Shown in pieces: positions 7,801 to 13,500 of a stretch of 13,566 nt of DNA. Source of the stretch: Deltaproteobacteria bacterium (GTDB lineage Bacteria > Myxococcota > Polyangia > Haliangiales > Haliangiaceae). The stretch spans positions 1 through 13,566 of the forward strand of contig JAGSPR010000148.1 of NCBI GenBank assembly GCA_018262455.1, read 5' to 3'. Position 1 is the stretch's first letter. Each line of letters begins with the position of its first letter. The notes beneath the pieces were generated by a model. It did no database searches. It saw only the letters and a list, made by a program, of their open reading frames with translations, and had not been told where the DNA came from. Both the position numbers and the translations under genes were made by a program.

Positions 7801-7972
7801 TCAGCCGGCCAGCGCGAGCGATCTCGAGCGCGTTCTGCCACGCGAGCCCGAGCCGTCGCAGTCGCTTCGCCCATCGCACCTGGCGTCGGCGGCGCGAAGT
7901 CGGATCTGGTCGTCGACCACGGCGGGGCTGTTCGGACGTCTTTGGTTGCTCGGCGGCCATCGCCGCCAGCAT
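4826..7972 (-). CDS. PhaC-like alpha/beta hydrolase fused to FATP-type AMP-dependent acyl-CoA ligase domain
   Basis: A 1048-residue cytoplasmic two-domain protein. Residues about 55-395 are an alpha/beta hydrolase close to class III polyhydroxyalkanoate synthases: strand LLLVPPLM, IDVWLVDFG, nucleophile motif GGYSQGG (Ser173, where PhaC has Cys), Asp334 in GSRDEMG and His364 in AGHFG. A His/Asp-rich linker follows (416-438). Residues about 490-1035 are an adenylate-forming domain: YASTEAN (805-811), VTGD (899-902), VDRANQMIKT (915-924) and TDGFRPIK (1010-1017), with Lys1017 as candidate catalytic lysine. The ATP loop is degenerate (VSSGRHEPPRAM, about 666-677, against the usual SSGTTGxPKG). 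It probably activates, or merely binds, acyl groups and transfers or hydrolyses an ester; the substrate is unknown. An alternative start is ATG at 7958-7960. It lies 49 bp after the FHA regulator gene, possibly in one operon. Confidence 0.87.
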   Translation of the reverse strand: MLAAMAAEQPKTSEQPRRGRRPDPTSRRRRQVRWAKRLRRLGLAWQNALEIARAGRLTAPYGAPFEVIHEERVYRLRRYERIPEPGAKPVRAPLLLVPPLMIASEVYDISPDVSAIAFLQRAGIDVWLVDFGAPEREEGGMSRTLDDHVRAVSEAIDRVRAVTGEAVHLGGYSQGGMFCYQAAALRRSEGLASLITMGSPVDVHRSVKLGEDATERLAAGLRAAMEWPLSRIEGLPGFFTSTGFKLLSARKEAAALLDFVRNLHDRQALEKREAKRLFLGGEGFVSWPGPAFRKFVDDVIVGNRMQSGGFVIDGHTVSLADLSCPILYFVGSRDEMGRPPAVRGIRRAAHNVNTMFEVPLKAGHFGLVVGSTALAITWSSVVDWMRWIEGGGAPPRHAIDVRAGDVPDAFAKQPVDHEHGDHDAADDEDADDDLPRHGFDLELAKELVEKTAKAAVERLGELSEDLGSYLDNARWQLPRLNRLRNLQDDSLISCGRTLADQAHKIGDRTFFLWRGRAFTYAEANRRVDAVVRGLIACGIRPGDKVGVMMKSRPSHLSVVTAINRLGAVSVLLSPDTPDEAISRAMELGEAEVLLVDPDSAARSRKAIGGRVLVLGGVGEVPYAPGAPRVLPPDVIDMEKIDPEGVALPSWYKPDPGRARDLAMVFVSSGRHEPPRAMRITNRRWAFSALGAAAAATLTTRDTVYCCLPLHHPSGTLVATGSALVGGARLALASKFEPHTFWDEIRRYGANVVYYAGEMCRRLVDAQPVLGEKNNPVRLFAGSGMRRDVWRRLVERFGPVGVLELYASTEANTVLANARGQKIGSVGRPLPGSPDVAIAAWSFDDNDFLRDGAGHLVRARLDEPGMLVARLGTRAGADVAHIDPRRLLRDAFDPGDLWFVTGDFFEVDVEGDFWFVDRANQMIKTLPTRGLSGAVASTRIEDALYDAPGVALCVAASHPDPDHPGYEIPIVALQLQHGVTLDLAAISAAVVKLPEYARPRRLRLVPEIPLTDGFRPIKRAIANLDTQDGADVYAWDTRAQHYVPTKVQG

Positions 7973-7988
7973 AGCGCTCGTCAGCGCT
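7973..7988. promoter_or_regulatory. Hairpin abutting the start codon of the hydrolase/ligase fusion
   Basis: AGCGCT-GACG-AGCGCT (minus strand) forms a perfect 6-bp stem with a 4-base loop and ends at the base before ATG 7970-7972. Any weak ribosome site (GACGAG) lies in the loop and stem, so folding would hinder that start. It either controls translation or indicates that the second ATG at 7958-7960 is used. Confidence 0.4.
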
Positions 7989-8021
7989 GCCGTGGCGCGT
8001 CCAGCGGCCGTAGCTGCAGGA

Positions 8022-8831
8022 TCAGCTGGGCTCCCCGGCGAGGCGATAGCCCACGCCTCGCTTGCTCTCGATCAGGTCGTCGGCCTGCACGCTCGCGAGC
8101 TTGCGCCGGACCCGGTGGACCAGCTCGCGAACGTTCTCGCTGTCGGCCTGGACGGAGCGGAACGACAATGCGTCGGCGATCTCGTGCCAGGCGACGTACG
8201 CGAGCTCGGAGTCGGCCACGTTGCGCTGCCGCTCGACGAGCAACTGCAGCAGCCCGAACTCCATGGCGGCGAGCTCGATCGCCGTCTCGCCGATCCGCAA
8301 CACGCCGCCGTCGACGCGCTGGCGAAGATCGAGCAGGTGGCCGCGCGGGCTCGTGACCTTCGCGCTGAACACGAGCTCGTCACGACGTGTCGGGGCGGTG
8401 CGACCCGAGCCGCGTGGTGGCTCCATTTTCGGGAGGGCGTCGGGCCAGAAGTAGAGCTTCACGTCGCCGAGCCGGATCGTCGCGCCCGAGGCGAGCTCCT
8501 GGTCGGTGACGCGGGTGCTCTCGACCTCGGTGCCGTTCCGGCTCGCGTTGTCGATGACACGCCACCGACCATCGACGAGCTTGATCGCAGCGTGATCGCT
8601 CGAGACCGAGGCGTGGAGCACCGCGACATCGACCCGTGGATCACGGCCAACGTGGGTTCCATCGGTGATGGCATGCGCGACGCCCCACGCATCGATCAAC
8701 GACGCGTTCGGGTTCTGCACGCGCGAGAAGATCTGCTCGCTCGTGATACCCGGCGAGGCGATCGCGACGCCGTGCGACGTGCAGAGAACTCCGATCGAAC
8801 GGGGCGACGAGCAGAGTAGGCAGGCGACCAT
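8022..8831 (-). CDS. FHA-domain regulator with OmpR-type winged-helix DNA-binding domain and N-terminal Cys cluster
   Basis: A 269-residue predicted phosphopeptide-reading transcription factor. With the ATG at 8829-8831 the protein opens with CLLC and CTSH (C4, C7, C17, H20), a spacing that could bind zinc. An FHA domain follows at about residues 45-130 with HVGRDP, SVSSDHA and DNASRNGTEV, the conserved Gly-Arg, Ser, His and Asn-Gly positions. After a linker, residues about 180-265 form a Trans_Reg_C-like winged helix (LAAMEFGLLQLL, NVRELVHRVRRKL, SKRGVGYRL). There is no receiver domain; the FHA replaces it. A GTG at 8901-8903 would add 24 residues, but the Cys motif begins at the chosen ATG. 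It precedes the hydrolase/ligase gene and may control it, probably by binding a threonine-phosphorylated partner; both points are inference. Confidence 0.87.
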   Translation of the reverse strand: MVACLLCSSPRSIGVLCTSHGVAIASPGITSEQIFSRVQNPNASLIDAWGVAHAITDGTHVGRDPRVDVAVLHASVSSDHAAIKLVDGRWRVIDNASRNGTEVESTRVTDQELASGATIRLGDVKLYFWPDALPKMEPPRGSGRTAPTRRDELVFSAKVTSPRGHLLDLRQRVDGGVLRIGETAIELAAMEFGLLQLLVERQRNVADSELAYVAWHEIADALSFRSVQADSENVRELVHRVRRKLASVQADDLIESKRGVGYRLAGEPS

Positions 8832-8941
8832 AGCGGAAACGATCACCCAGTTAATCGCGTCTCGCAAGCACCGCGCTCGCCGACGAATCGATCCGTTCGT
8901 CACGCACCGAGAGGTCTGCGTGAGGCGCCACAGTCGCCGTC

Positions 8942-8948
8942 ATGTATA
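8942..8948 (-). promoter_or_regulatory. Candidate -10 element (TATACAT) upstream of the FHA regulator
   Basis: The only AT-rich island in the gap before the FHA gene reads TATACAT on the minus strand. A CTGACA lies about 21 bases upstream, a longer spacing than the usual 17, so the -35 match is weak. It is correctly oriented and 40-110 bases before the possible starts of the FHA gene. Confidence 0.3.
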
Positions 8949-8992
8949 TGGAGATTTGATGCGAGCACGTGTCAGCCTCTACGATCTCGTCA

Positions 8993-9011
8993 GGCCGGTC
9001 TGGGACCGGTC
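8993..9011. terminator. Stem-loop after the coiled-coil membrane protein gene, weak terminator candidate
   Basis: CCGGTC-TGG-GACCGG (8995-9009) has a perfect 6-bp stem, extended by one wobble and one G-C pair. It lies about 90 bases after the stop at 9098 on the minus strand, ahead of the FHA promoter candidate. There is no U-tract, so termination is only possible, not shown. Confidence 0.3.
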
Positions 9012-9097
9012 GCCGGCGGTGGAATTCGAGATCGGGTCTCCAGGAAGACCATCCGGGTGCTCTTCCCGGCAAGGCAGGCGCGCCGTGGCGCACGCAC

Positions 9098-9712
9098 TCA
9101 CTCGCCTCGGAGCTGCTTGGCCTTCTTCTTGTCGCGATCGAAGAGCCGCTGCCGGCTGCCCTTGCGGTTGTACTGCACCGCGTAGAGGGCACCGGCGATG
9201 CCCGACAGCGGAAGGGCGACCATGAGCACGGGCATGAGCAGGAACATCGGGATGATCTTGCTCGCGATCGCGGCGAACGCGAGCCACGCCGCCGACGCCG
9301 GGACGGCCTCGCGAAACGAGCCGGCGTACATCCATCCGAGCGGTCCGAGCAACATGGACGCGATGCCCGACTTGACCCACGACTTGTCGCCGGCCTTGGG
9401 CGTCTTGGTCAGCTCTTGCTTGACGCCATGGGCACGTCTTGCGAGCTCGAGGGCGCCGCCGAGGTCGCTTTCGTGGCTGGATCGCTCGTGATCGTGATCG
9501 ACGTCCTCGACCGCGCGCGGTTGCGACTTCTTCGTGACGAGCTCGGCCTGGCGAGTCCGCAGCCCGTCGCGCTCGGCGAGTTGCTTGGCGCGCTGCTCGC
9601 GCACCTTCGCGAGCGCGGTCTCTTTGCGGACCCGCTGGGCATCGGCGTCGGCCTTGACTTCAGCCTCAAGCGCCGCGAGCCGATCCATGACGGCGCGGTC
9701 GTCTTCGGACAC
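9098..9712 (-). CDS. Coiled-coil protein with C-terminal membrane hairpin, function unknown
   Basis: A 204-residue protein of unrecognised family. Residues about 5-62 are a highly charged heptad-rich coiled coil (RLAALEAEVKADADAQ and following). A short acidic/His patch VDHDHE lies at 71-76. From residue 112 there are two or three hydrophobic helices (about 114-131, 137-156, 154-178), including LLGPLGWMYAGSFREAVP, then a strongly basic tail (NRKGSRQRLFDRDKKKAK). The arrangement fits an inner-membrane protein with cytoplasmic coiled coil and basic tail. The GTG start at 9710-9712 has no clear ribosome site; ATG at 9686-9688 is an alternative. It is divergent from the lipoprotein gene, with a 28-bp gap. 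Confidence 0.75.
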   Translation of the reverse strand: MSEDDRAVMDRLAALEAEVKADADAQRVRKETALAKVREQRAKQLAERDGLRTRQAELVTKKSQPRAVEDVDHDHERSSHESDLGGALELARRAHGVKQELTKTPKAGDKSWVKSGIASMLLGPLGWMYAGSFREAVPASAAWLAFAAIASKIIPMFLLMPVLMVALPLSGIAGALYAVQYNRKGSRQRLFDRDKKKAKQLRGE

Positions 9713-9740
9713 GGCTCAGACTATGGCATGATCTCGAGAA

Positions 9741-10052
9741 ATGTCGCTGCGTTCGATCGTCGCCATCACTGTGCTTTCGCTCGGATGCGGGAGCTCGACC
9801 GGCAAGTCTGACGAGCCGACCACGGCGAAGGAGAAGCAGGCAGCCGAAGCCAGGGCTTCCGGCGAGTCCTCCGGTTCGACGAAGAACTGGGGAACGTGGC
9901 GCTACTCCGGCGATCGCAACGACTGCTTCTTCGTGGTCGGCCGTAAGTGCTTCAAGACCGAGAACGCAGCCTGTCAGGCCGCGCGGTGCAAGTTGCCGAA
10001 AAAGTGCGAGACCGTCGGCGGTGGTCCCGCGACGGTCTCCTGCACCAAGTAG
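9741..10052 (+). CDS. Small six-cysteine lipoprotein
   Basis: A 103-residue exported protein. The signal peptide MSLRSIVAITVLSLG ends in a lipobox LSLGC with lipidated Cys16. A flexible Ser/Thr/Glu/Lys-rich spacer (17-48) leads to a compact domain with six cysteines (62, 70, 78, 83, 89, 101), enough for three disulfides, and the signature DCFFVVGRKCF. No family is recognised. Ser/Gly at +2/+3 after the lipid Cys suggests outer-membrane sorting by the E. coli rule, which may not hold here. GAGAA precedes the ATG closely. It converges on the lipid kinase gene with 17 bp between stops. Confidence 0.78.
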   Translation: MSLRSIVAITVLSLGCGSSTGKSDEPTTAKEKQAAEARASGESSGSTKNWGTWRYSGDRNDCFFVVGRKCFKTENAACQAARCKLPKKCETVGGGPATVSCTK

Positions 10053-10069
10053 CGTCGTGCGCGTAGGCG

Positions 10070-11119
10070 TCAGGCCGCCTTCGGGGCGACGACCTTCGGG
10101 ATGCGCACGCGCGGGCCGACGTGGAACGAGAGCTTGGTGACGTTGCGATAGAACTCGCCGTCGATGATCGGCGCGAGCAACTCGTCGCCGGTCGCCTCGA
10201 GCACCATCTCGCGACACGGTCGATCGAGGATGTTGCGACCGCGCATCTCCTCGCCACGCGCCATCCGCGGGATGTTGCGGATGATCGCCCATGGGCTCGG
10301 GGTGCCGACGATCGCGTTCATCATGCCCGGCTGCTCGGCCTTGCCGAAGAAGCGCAGCACGTTGCCGAGGTTGATCGACATCGACGCGACGTGGACGCCG
10401 GTGAACTTGTCACCGGGCAGCCGCATGCCGTCGAGCGTGACGCGGCAGGGCGTCGGCGCGAACACTTCCTTGGCGTAGGTGCGCAACGCCCCGAGCGGCA
10501 GCCGCGACAGCGGCGACAGCGCGATCGGCGCCGACGCGACGGTATTCGCGACGATCTTCACGATCGAGCGCGGGTTCGGATCGGATTCTGCGTAGTACTT
10601 CTCGTAGAACCGCTGGCCGACGCCACCGGCCGCCGAGGCAAAGCCATAGGTGCGAAACGGGACCTCGACGCCGTCGACGAGCTGCATGCCGTCGATCACC
10701 ATCGAGTCGACTTCGCTCTCGACGATCGTGACGCTACCCTCGACGTTGCGGCGGAGCATCGCGAGGATGCCCTCGGCATCGCCCTGGATCCCGACGTTGT
10801 TCGCCACGAAGTCGATCGTGCCGCCCTTCGTGGGGAGCGTGGTCGGCAGGGTCACGGCCTGACCGACGAACTCGTCCTCCTGAAGGACCTCCATGCCCAT
10901 GCGAAGCATCCAGTGCAGGGCGCCGTCGCCCCCGTCCGCGACCCAGTACCGGGCGCGCTTGCGGAGGAAGTCGCGGAGGACGGGCTTGATCGCCGCGGTG
11001 GACGCAGTTTCGTGCACCTCACCGATGTTCCCAACGATCCGCTGGAGCCGCTCCGCCCTGTCAGGACGGTTGCGGTTCTTGCGGCTATTGGGGTTGGTGA
11101 TGACGCCGATATCCATCAC
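10070..11119 (-). CDS. Diacylglycerol/sphingosine-kinase-family lipid kinase
   Basis: A 349-residue cytoplasmic or membrane-associated kinase that would phosphorylate a lipid alcohol such as diacylglycerol using ATP. Motifs in order: VITNPNSRKNR (6-16, the N-terminal nucleotide-site strand), WVADGGDGALHWML (59-72, the GGDGT loop with Ala in place of Thr), KGGTIDFVANNVGI (98-111, corresponding to the usual GTxNDxA), and IDGEF (319-323), the C-terminal DGE. The length is slightly above the usual 290-330 of YegS/DgkB types. GTG at 11117-11119 and ATG at 11114-11116 are adjacent starts; neither has a visible ribosome site. It is divergent from the lipoprotein gene at 11265. The substrate cannot be inferred. 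Confidence 0.85.
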   Translation of the reverse strand: MMDIGVITNPNSRKNRNRPDRAERLQRIVGNIGEVHETASTAAIKPVLRDFLRKRARYWVADGGDGALHWMLRMGMEVLQEDEFVGQAVTLPTTLPTKGGTIDFVANNVGIQGDAEGILAMLRRNVEGSVTIVESEVDSMVIDGMQLVDGVEVPFRTYGFASAAGGVGQRFYEKYYAESDPNPRSIVKIVANTVASAPIALSPLSRLPLGALRTYAKEVFAPTPCRVTLDGMRLPGDKFTGVHVASMSINLGNVLRFFGKAEQPGMMNAIVGTPSPWAIIRNIPRMARGEEMRGRNILDRPCREMVLEATGDELLAPIIDGEFYRNVTKLSFHVGPRVRIPKVVAPKAA

Positions 11120-11264
11120 CGTGAGATGAGTGCAATACTCGGGCGAGACGCAGCGCGTCGTAAGTCGTCAAGATCATGTGATCGAGGTGACACCGAACCG
11201 GGTCGCTGCGTAGGCCGTTACGCGCTGACTGGATAACTGTCGAGCCGGTCAGTACCGTCAACAG
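11120..11264. promoter_or_regulatory. Divergent intergenic region with a GATCATGTGATC palindrome
   Basis: 145 bp between the divergent lipid kinase and lipoprotein genes, so promoters for both should lie here. It holds the inverted repeat GATCA-TG-TGATC (11172-11183) and a widely spaced pair CAGCGCGT (11151-11158) / ACGCGCTG (11220-11227). GATAACT near 11232-11238 is a possible -10 for the plus-strand gene. No convincing -35 is seen on either strand. The palindrome is a candidate operator. Confidence 0.4.
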
Positions 11265-12482
11265 ATGCCCGGGCTGACCCTCCAGGTGACCGACCAGCGA
11301 GTCAAGGAGCGCGGCACGCGTCGCGGCGGGGCGCTCCACTGCAGATGGTTCGTAGCGGCAGGCGTGCTCATGGGATGCGGCAGCAACTTGCCACCAGCCA
11401 CCATGGTGGGCCCCCCGCCGGCCCCTCCGGCCGAGGTGGTAACGCCGGTGATCGATCGCGCCCAGTTCAGCATCGTGCCGGCAGAGCTCGCGGATCCCGG
11501 CGTGCTGGCGCGGATCCGTCACCGTGTGCGGCTTCGCCAGTTCGGCACCGCGTGGCTCACGCTCGATGGCAAACCGATGACCAAGGGAGCTCCGGCACGA
11601 CTCTCCGATCTCGAGCTCGTCATGCCGGTGCTCGACGAACGCGGCGCGCGGATCCGCGTGGTCACCGAGGATGACGACACTCGCCTCGCGGTGTGGATCG
11701 ATCGCGATGACGCGTGGAGCTCGGTGGCGACACCGATCCAGCTCGCCGATCGCGATGGCCACGCCTCCCCGAGGGCAGGTGTGTGGCTGACGCTCGGCGC
11801 ACCTGTCGAGATCACGCGACGTGCAGCGAACCGTCACGCGATCCACGTGCACGACCTCAAGGTTCAGATCGACGGCTGGGTCCCCGACAAGACGATCACC
11901 CACGTCTGGGTCGCCACGCGTGAGGACCACGGCCGGTCGGACCACAGGCGGCACGGCATGCGGTTCGTGACCGAGTCCGCGCAGACCGGGACACCGGCGA
12001 AGATCGCGCCGCACACGGTGATCCTCGGCGCTCCACGGCCTGGGGCGCCCGTGATCGCCACGATCGCGGCCGAAGAGCTGCGCGTCGGGATCGTCGCGAG
12101 CACCGGCGACTACCGCGAGATCGAGCTGGTGCGTCCGTACGCCCGGATCCACGGGTTCGTGGCGAGTGGCGCGCTGGTACCGTCTCCCGACTCGATGTCG
12201 GTATCGGGCTCGGGCTCGGGCTCGGGCATCGGCATGAGCCACGCCGACATGATCGAGATCCCGACCGGCACCTGCCTGTTCGACGCGATCGACGGCGAGG
12301 TCATCGGGGTCCAGCTGCAGACCACGATCCGGTACGGGCGAAGCCGGACTGACAAGCCCGAGTGGTCGCTGGTCTACGCCGGCACCCCGTGGTCCATCGC
12401 GGCGCTCTACGTTCGCGACACCAGTGTCGATCCCAAGCAGCCGAGCTGGGAGTCATGCACGCAGCCCATGCAACACAGCTGA
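11265..12482 (+). CDS. Large lipoprotein of unknown function with possible SH3-like modules
   Basis: A 405-residue exported protein. A basic N-region (KERGTRR, 14-20) and hydrophobic stretch (FVAAGVLMG) end in a lipobox with lipidated Cys38. A Pro-rich spacer follows (PPAPPAEV). The body is beta-rich with phrases such as GVWLTLGAPVEI and IDGWVPDKTITHVW (about residues 168-218) that recall SH3-like envelope domains, and GFVASGALVPS near 300. A Ser-Gly run (314-321) is encoded by four perfect TCGGGC repeats. There is no enzyme motif. The start could be ATG at 11265 or GTG at 11286; the latter gives a more usual 30-residue signal, and neither has a good ribosome site. It converges on the crotonase gene with 25 bp between. 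Confidence 0.8.
   Translation: MPGLTLQVTDQRVKERGTRRGGALHCRWFVAAGVLMGCGSNLPPATMVGPPPAPPAEVVTPVIDRAQFSIVPAELADPGVLARIRHRVRLRQFGTAWLTLDGKPMTKGAPARLSDLELVMPVLDERGARIRVVTEDDDTRLAVWIDRDDAWSSVATPIQLADRDGHASPRAGVWLTLGAPVEITRRAANRHAIHVHDLKVQIDGWVPDKTITHVWVATREDHGRSDHRRHGMRFVTESAQTGTPAKIAPHTVILGAPRPGAPVIATIAAEELRVGIVASTGDYREIELVRPYARIHGFVASGALVPSPDSMSVSGSGSGSGIGMSHADMIEIPTGTCLFDAIDGEVIGVQLQTTIRYGRSRTDKPEWSLVYAGTPWSIAALYVRDTSVDPKQPSWESCTQPMQHS
12204..12227 (+). repeat. Four tandem TCGGGC hexamers inside the lipoprotein gene
   Basis: Four exact 6-bp copies in frame encode (Ser-Gly)4 in a linker of the 405-residue lipoprotein. Copy-number change would lengthen or shorten the linker by two residues without shifting frame. 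Confidence 0.8.
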
Positions 12483-12507
12483 TCGACATCGTGCCCAACG
12501 TCCGTCG

Positions 12508-13290
12508 TCACCGTCCCGTGAACTTCGGAGGCCGCTTGGCGAGCAAGGCCGCGATCCCTTCGCGCGCATCGTCCGTGACGAGCGATTCGGCCTGCGCGTA
12601 GGCCTCAGCCCGCGCGGCGTCCCGGATGTGGAGCTCGAGGCCGCGATGGATCGCGCGCTTCGTCTCGCGGACGGCGAGCGGGGCGTTGTCGGCGATCGCG
12701 CGAGCCATCGCCATCGCCTCGGCGAGCACCTCGCTTGCGGCCACGGCACGATTGAGGATGCCGAGTCGCTCGGCCTCTCGACCATCGACGAGCCGACCGG
12801 TGAGCAGCAGCTCCGACGCGCGCGCCATCCCGATCAACCTCGGTAGCAGGTAGCTGATCGCCATCCCGGGCGCGAGCCCGAGCTTGACGAAGTTCGCGCC
12901 GTACTTCGCGCCCTCCGCGCCGATCCGCAGATCGCACATCAGCGAGAGCCCGAACCCGCCACCGACCGCGTGCCCGTTCAGCGCGCCGATCACCGGGACC
13001 TCGAGGTCGAGCAAGGACAAGAATGGCGCGTACATCGCGAACGATCGATCGCTGGGCGCGCTCCGATCGTCCGCGCGTTGCAGCGTCGACTTGAAGTCGG
13101 CACCGGCCGAGAACGAGCTGCCGTTGCCGGTCACCACCAGACAGCGGAGCTCGCGATCGGCCCGGGCGGCTGTGCTGGCAGCCGTGAAGGCGTCCAGCAG
13201 CTCGGGGGTCATGCTGTTGCGGTTATCGGGACGATCGAGCGTCAGGACCCCGACGTGTTCCTGCCGCGTGTAGCGAACCGGATCGGACAT
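12508..13290 (-). CDS. Crotonase-fold (enoyl-CoA hydratase/isomerase family) protein lacking both canonical Glu
   Basis: 260 residues, the usual family length. The start is ATG at 13288-13290, where homology begins (VGVLTLDRPDNRNSMTPEL, 13-31); longer upstream extensions do not look coding. Oxyanion-hole segments are visible: SSFSAGADFK (58-67) and NGHAVGGGFGLSLMCD (105-120), then YGANFVKLGLAPG (130-142) and the helical C-terminus ending PPKFTGR. In rat enoyl-CoA hydratase the catalytic acids are Glu144 (GGGCE) and Glu164 (GQPE); by motif alignment the positions here are Gly114 and Phe134. The CoA-binding fold is clear, but hydration by the standard mechanism is unlikely. It may act as an isomerase, thioesterase, decarboxylase or acyl-CoA carrier. 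No fatty-acid oxidation partner adjoins it. Confidence 0.88.
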   Translation of the reverse strand: MSDPVRYTRQEHVGVLTLDRPDNRNSMTPELLDAFTAASTAARADRELRCLVVTGNGSSFSAGADFKSTLQRADDRSAPSDRSFAMYAPFLSLLDLEVPVIGALNGHAVGGGFGLSLMCDLRIGAEGAKYGANFVKLGLAPGMAISYLLPRLIGMARASELLLTGRLVDGREAERLGILNRAVAASEVLAEAMAMARAIADNAPLAVRETKRAIHRGLELHIRDAARAEAYAQAESLVTDDAREGIAALLAKRPPKFTGR

Positions 13291-13381
13291 GGACGCAGCG
13301 TACAACGCCCCAATTCGTCGTCTGCAGATCCAGCAGGCGACCTGCGACTCTGGCAGCCAACCTGGGAGATTTCCGGCGAGG

Positions 13382-13471
13382 TTACAGGTGCTTGGAGGTG
13401 GCACACGACGCGCAGTAACCCTCGTCACGAAGCTCGTGAGCTTCCGAAGACCCGACGATCCAGGCCCGCAC
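13382..13471 (-). CDS. Possible 29-residue small ORF with CxxC motif
   Basis: GTG start at 13469-13471 and TAA at 13382-13384. The product has a plausible composition, with SSEAHELRDEGY then CASC and a basic/His end TSKHL. The CxxC with nearby His could bind zinc. About three quarters of its third positions are G or C, lower than its neighbours but above a random frame. There is no clear ribosome site and its start overlaps the 13463-13485 hairpin. It is tentative: it may be a real microprotein, a gene remnant, or chance. Confidence 0.25.
   Translation of the reverse strand: MRAWIVGSSEAHELRDEGYCASCATSKHL
13429..13444. repeat. 7-bp inverted repeat GAAGCTC-GT-GAGCTTC
   Basis: A perfect dyad with 2-base centre in the stretch between the crotonase gene and the last gene. 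It overlaps a second dyad, TCACGA-AGC-TCGTGA (13425-13439), so the two folds exclude each other. It could be an operator or an RNA element. Confidence 0.35.
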
Positions 13472-13485
13472 ACAGGTGTCGGGCC
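13463..13485 (-). terminator. GC-rich stem-loop just after the terminal partial gene
   Basis: GGCCCG and CGGGCC arms pair perfectly; after one bulged base a further ACA/TGT continues the stem. It starts 15 bases beyond the stop of the minus-strand gene at 13501, the usual place for an intrinsic terminator. The U-tract is missing, as is common in GC-rich genomes. Confidence 0.45.
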
Positions 13486-13500
13486 TCTCGTCGTTGGACG

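Noticed and set aside
4826..7972. OleBC-type fusion of olefin biosynthesis
   Set aside because: OleB is a haloalkane-dehalogenase-like hydrolase with an Asp nucleophile; here the box is GGYSQGG and the overall pattern is PhaC-like, with no OleA or OleD gene nearby.
8959..9225. Plus-strand ORF with GGAG five bases before ATG 8959
   Set aside because: It runs into the antisense of the coiled-coil membrane protein gene and its product is Arg/Ser/Gly-rich with no motif; the ribosome site is probably chance.
10065..10080. AGGCG/CGCCT stem between two convergent genes as bidirectional terminator
   Set aside because: Only five pairs with a six-base loop, no U-tract, and it lies partly inside the lipid kinase reading frame.
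13291..13473. 61-residue N-terminal extension of the crotonase-fold protein
   Set aside because: The extension has poor coding composition and no homology; the family match begins right after ATG 13288-13290.
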